Assembly (NCBI GenBank): GCA_022866645.1
Contig: JALHUQ010000342.1
Coordinates: forward strand, 1 to 6,013
DNA length: 6,013 bases
Direction of reading: 5' to 3'
From: Woeseiaceae bacterium
GTDB taxonomy: Bacteria > Pseudomonadota > Gammaproteobacteria > Steroidobacterales > Woeseiaceae
This document shows, one piece after another, positions 5,372-6,013 of this stretch. The translations under genes were made by a program, and so were the position numbers. Under the pieces are notes generated by a model. It made no database searches. It worked only from the letters and a program-made list of their open reading frames with translations, and had not been told where the DNA came from. Positions within the stretch are counted from its first letter, which is position 1; each line of letters opens with the position of its first letter.

Positions 5372-6013
5372 CTACTGGCGCTTAGAGTCGATATCCGTGA
5401 TCAGCGATTTTTTCTTGATGCTTTGAGTATCTTCGTAGCCGTCGACCCAGACCAACAACTGCTCCGCGGGCATGGGTCTTGCGATGAAGTACCCTTGCAC
5501 CAGATCGCAACCCAGTCTTCGGACGGTGGCGTATTGCTGATCTGTCTCAACGCCCTCCGCGACCACAACCAGCTGCATCGCTTTGCCCAAAGCGACTATC
5601 GCCTCGATAACCCGGCTGTTGGCATCTGAATCCGACAACTGAGCAATAAACGCCTGATCAATCTTGATGGTTTTGACCGGCAATTTCGCAAGATAGCTGA
5701 GTGATGAGTAACCAGTACCGAAATCGTCGATATGAATGCCCACCCCGAACGCTGCCAAATCATCCAGTAGCGGCTGAGCGACAGTGAGATCTTCAAGCAA
5801 TACCGTTTCAGTTAACTCAAGGTTGATGAGTTTCCTGTCGATGTTTTCGCTGCTAAGAATTCCCTTGATCAAACTAACGAGGTTGCGATTCCGAAGTTGG
5901 TGTGCCGACAGGTTAACGCTGACAGGAATATTCCAATCAACCTTTTTGCGCCACTCTGCCACGTCGGCGCAAACACGGCGCATGATCGATTCGAACAGCA
6001 CATCGGATATCCC
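5372..6013 (-). CDS. EAL-domain cyclic-di-GMP phosphodiesterase, C-terminal part (partial)
   Basis: The frame is open to the right edge, so the N-terminus lies outside; the GTG at 6001 is internal and should not be taken as the start. The visible 213 residues are the later two-thirds of an EAL domain, which hydrolyses c-di-GMP to pGpG. Conserved active-site positions, numbered from the window edge, are N34 (VNLS), E66 and E69 (LELTE), D96-D97 in the loop DDFGTGYSSL, K117 (KIDQAF), E153 (EGVET) and Q173 (QGYFIARPMP). All expected catalytic and metal-binding residues in this part are intact, so it is predicted to be active if the missing EAL motif is also intact. A hydrophilic tail of about 25 residues rich in Lys and Asp follows the domain. 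A GGDEF, PAS or membrane sensor domain upstream is common in the family but cannot be seen here. Confidence 0.92.
   Translation of the reverse strand, partial: GISDVLFESIMRRVCADVAEWRKKVDWNIPVSVNLSAHQLRNRNLVSLIKGILSSENIDRKLINLELTETVLLEDLTVAQPLLDDLAAFGVGIHIDDFGTGYSSLSYLAKLPVKTIKIDQAFIAQLSDSDANSRVIEAIVALGKAMQLVVVAEGVETDQQYATVRRLGCDLVQGYFIARPMPAEQLLVWVDGYEDTQSIKKKSLITDIDSKRQ

Overview
The window has the look of ordinary chromosome from a free-living proteobacterium, most likely a gammaproteobacterium. GC content is in the mid-50s percent by eye, ribosome binding sites are Shine-Dalgarno type, and it carries periplasmic c-type cytochrome and c-di-GMP (EAL) genes. This lineage guess rests on gene content only. 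I see no tRNA, rRNA, CRISPR array, insertion sequence, phage gene or integron site.

Layout from left to right. The 3' end of a gamma-glutamyltransferase gene (+) enters at the left edge and meets, tail to tail with 7 bp between, a short-chain dehydrogenase/reductase gene (-). The reductase has a recognisable promoter and RBS that place its start at 1066. A 356-bp gap follows, then a patatin-like phospholipase gene (-). Next is a poorly organised stretch of about 670 bp. It holds an apparently frameshifted small membrane protein (+, 2778-2988) whose break coincides with the only imperfection in an inverted repeat, and an unrecognised 75-codon ORF (-, 3084-3311). An AlaX-type alanyl-tRNA editing gene (+) follows, convergent with a small secreted protein (-) that resembles VasI-like periplasmic proteins. 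A divergent regulatory region with helically spaced CGATT motifs separates that gene from a secreted dihaem cytochrome c gene (+). The cytochrome gene ends 3 bp from the convergent 3' end of an EAL-domain phosphodiesterase gene (-) that runs off the right edge.

Neighbours alternate in direction and seem to belong to unrelated processes: glutathione or gamma-glutamyl turnover, a redox enzyme, lipid hydrolysis, translation quality control, envelope, respiration and second-messenger signalling. Nearly every gene looks like its own transcription unit. I find no convincing new multi-gene system. The spots most worth a second look are the broken small ORF with its start-codon hairpin, the lone 75-codon ORF, the phased motifs before the cytochrome gene, and the extra cysteine pair in the cytochrome.
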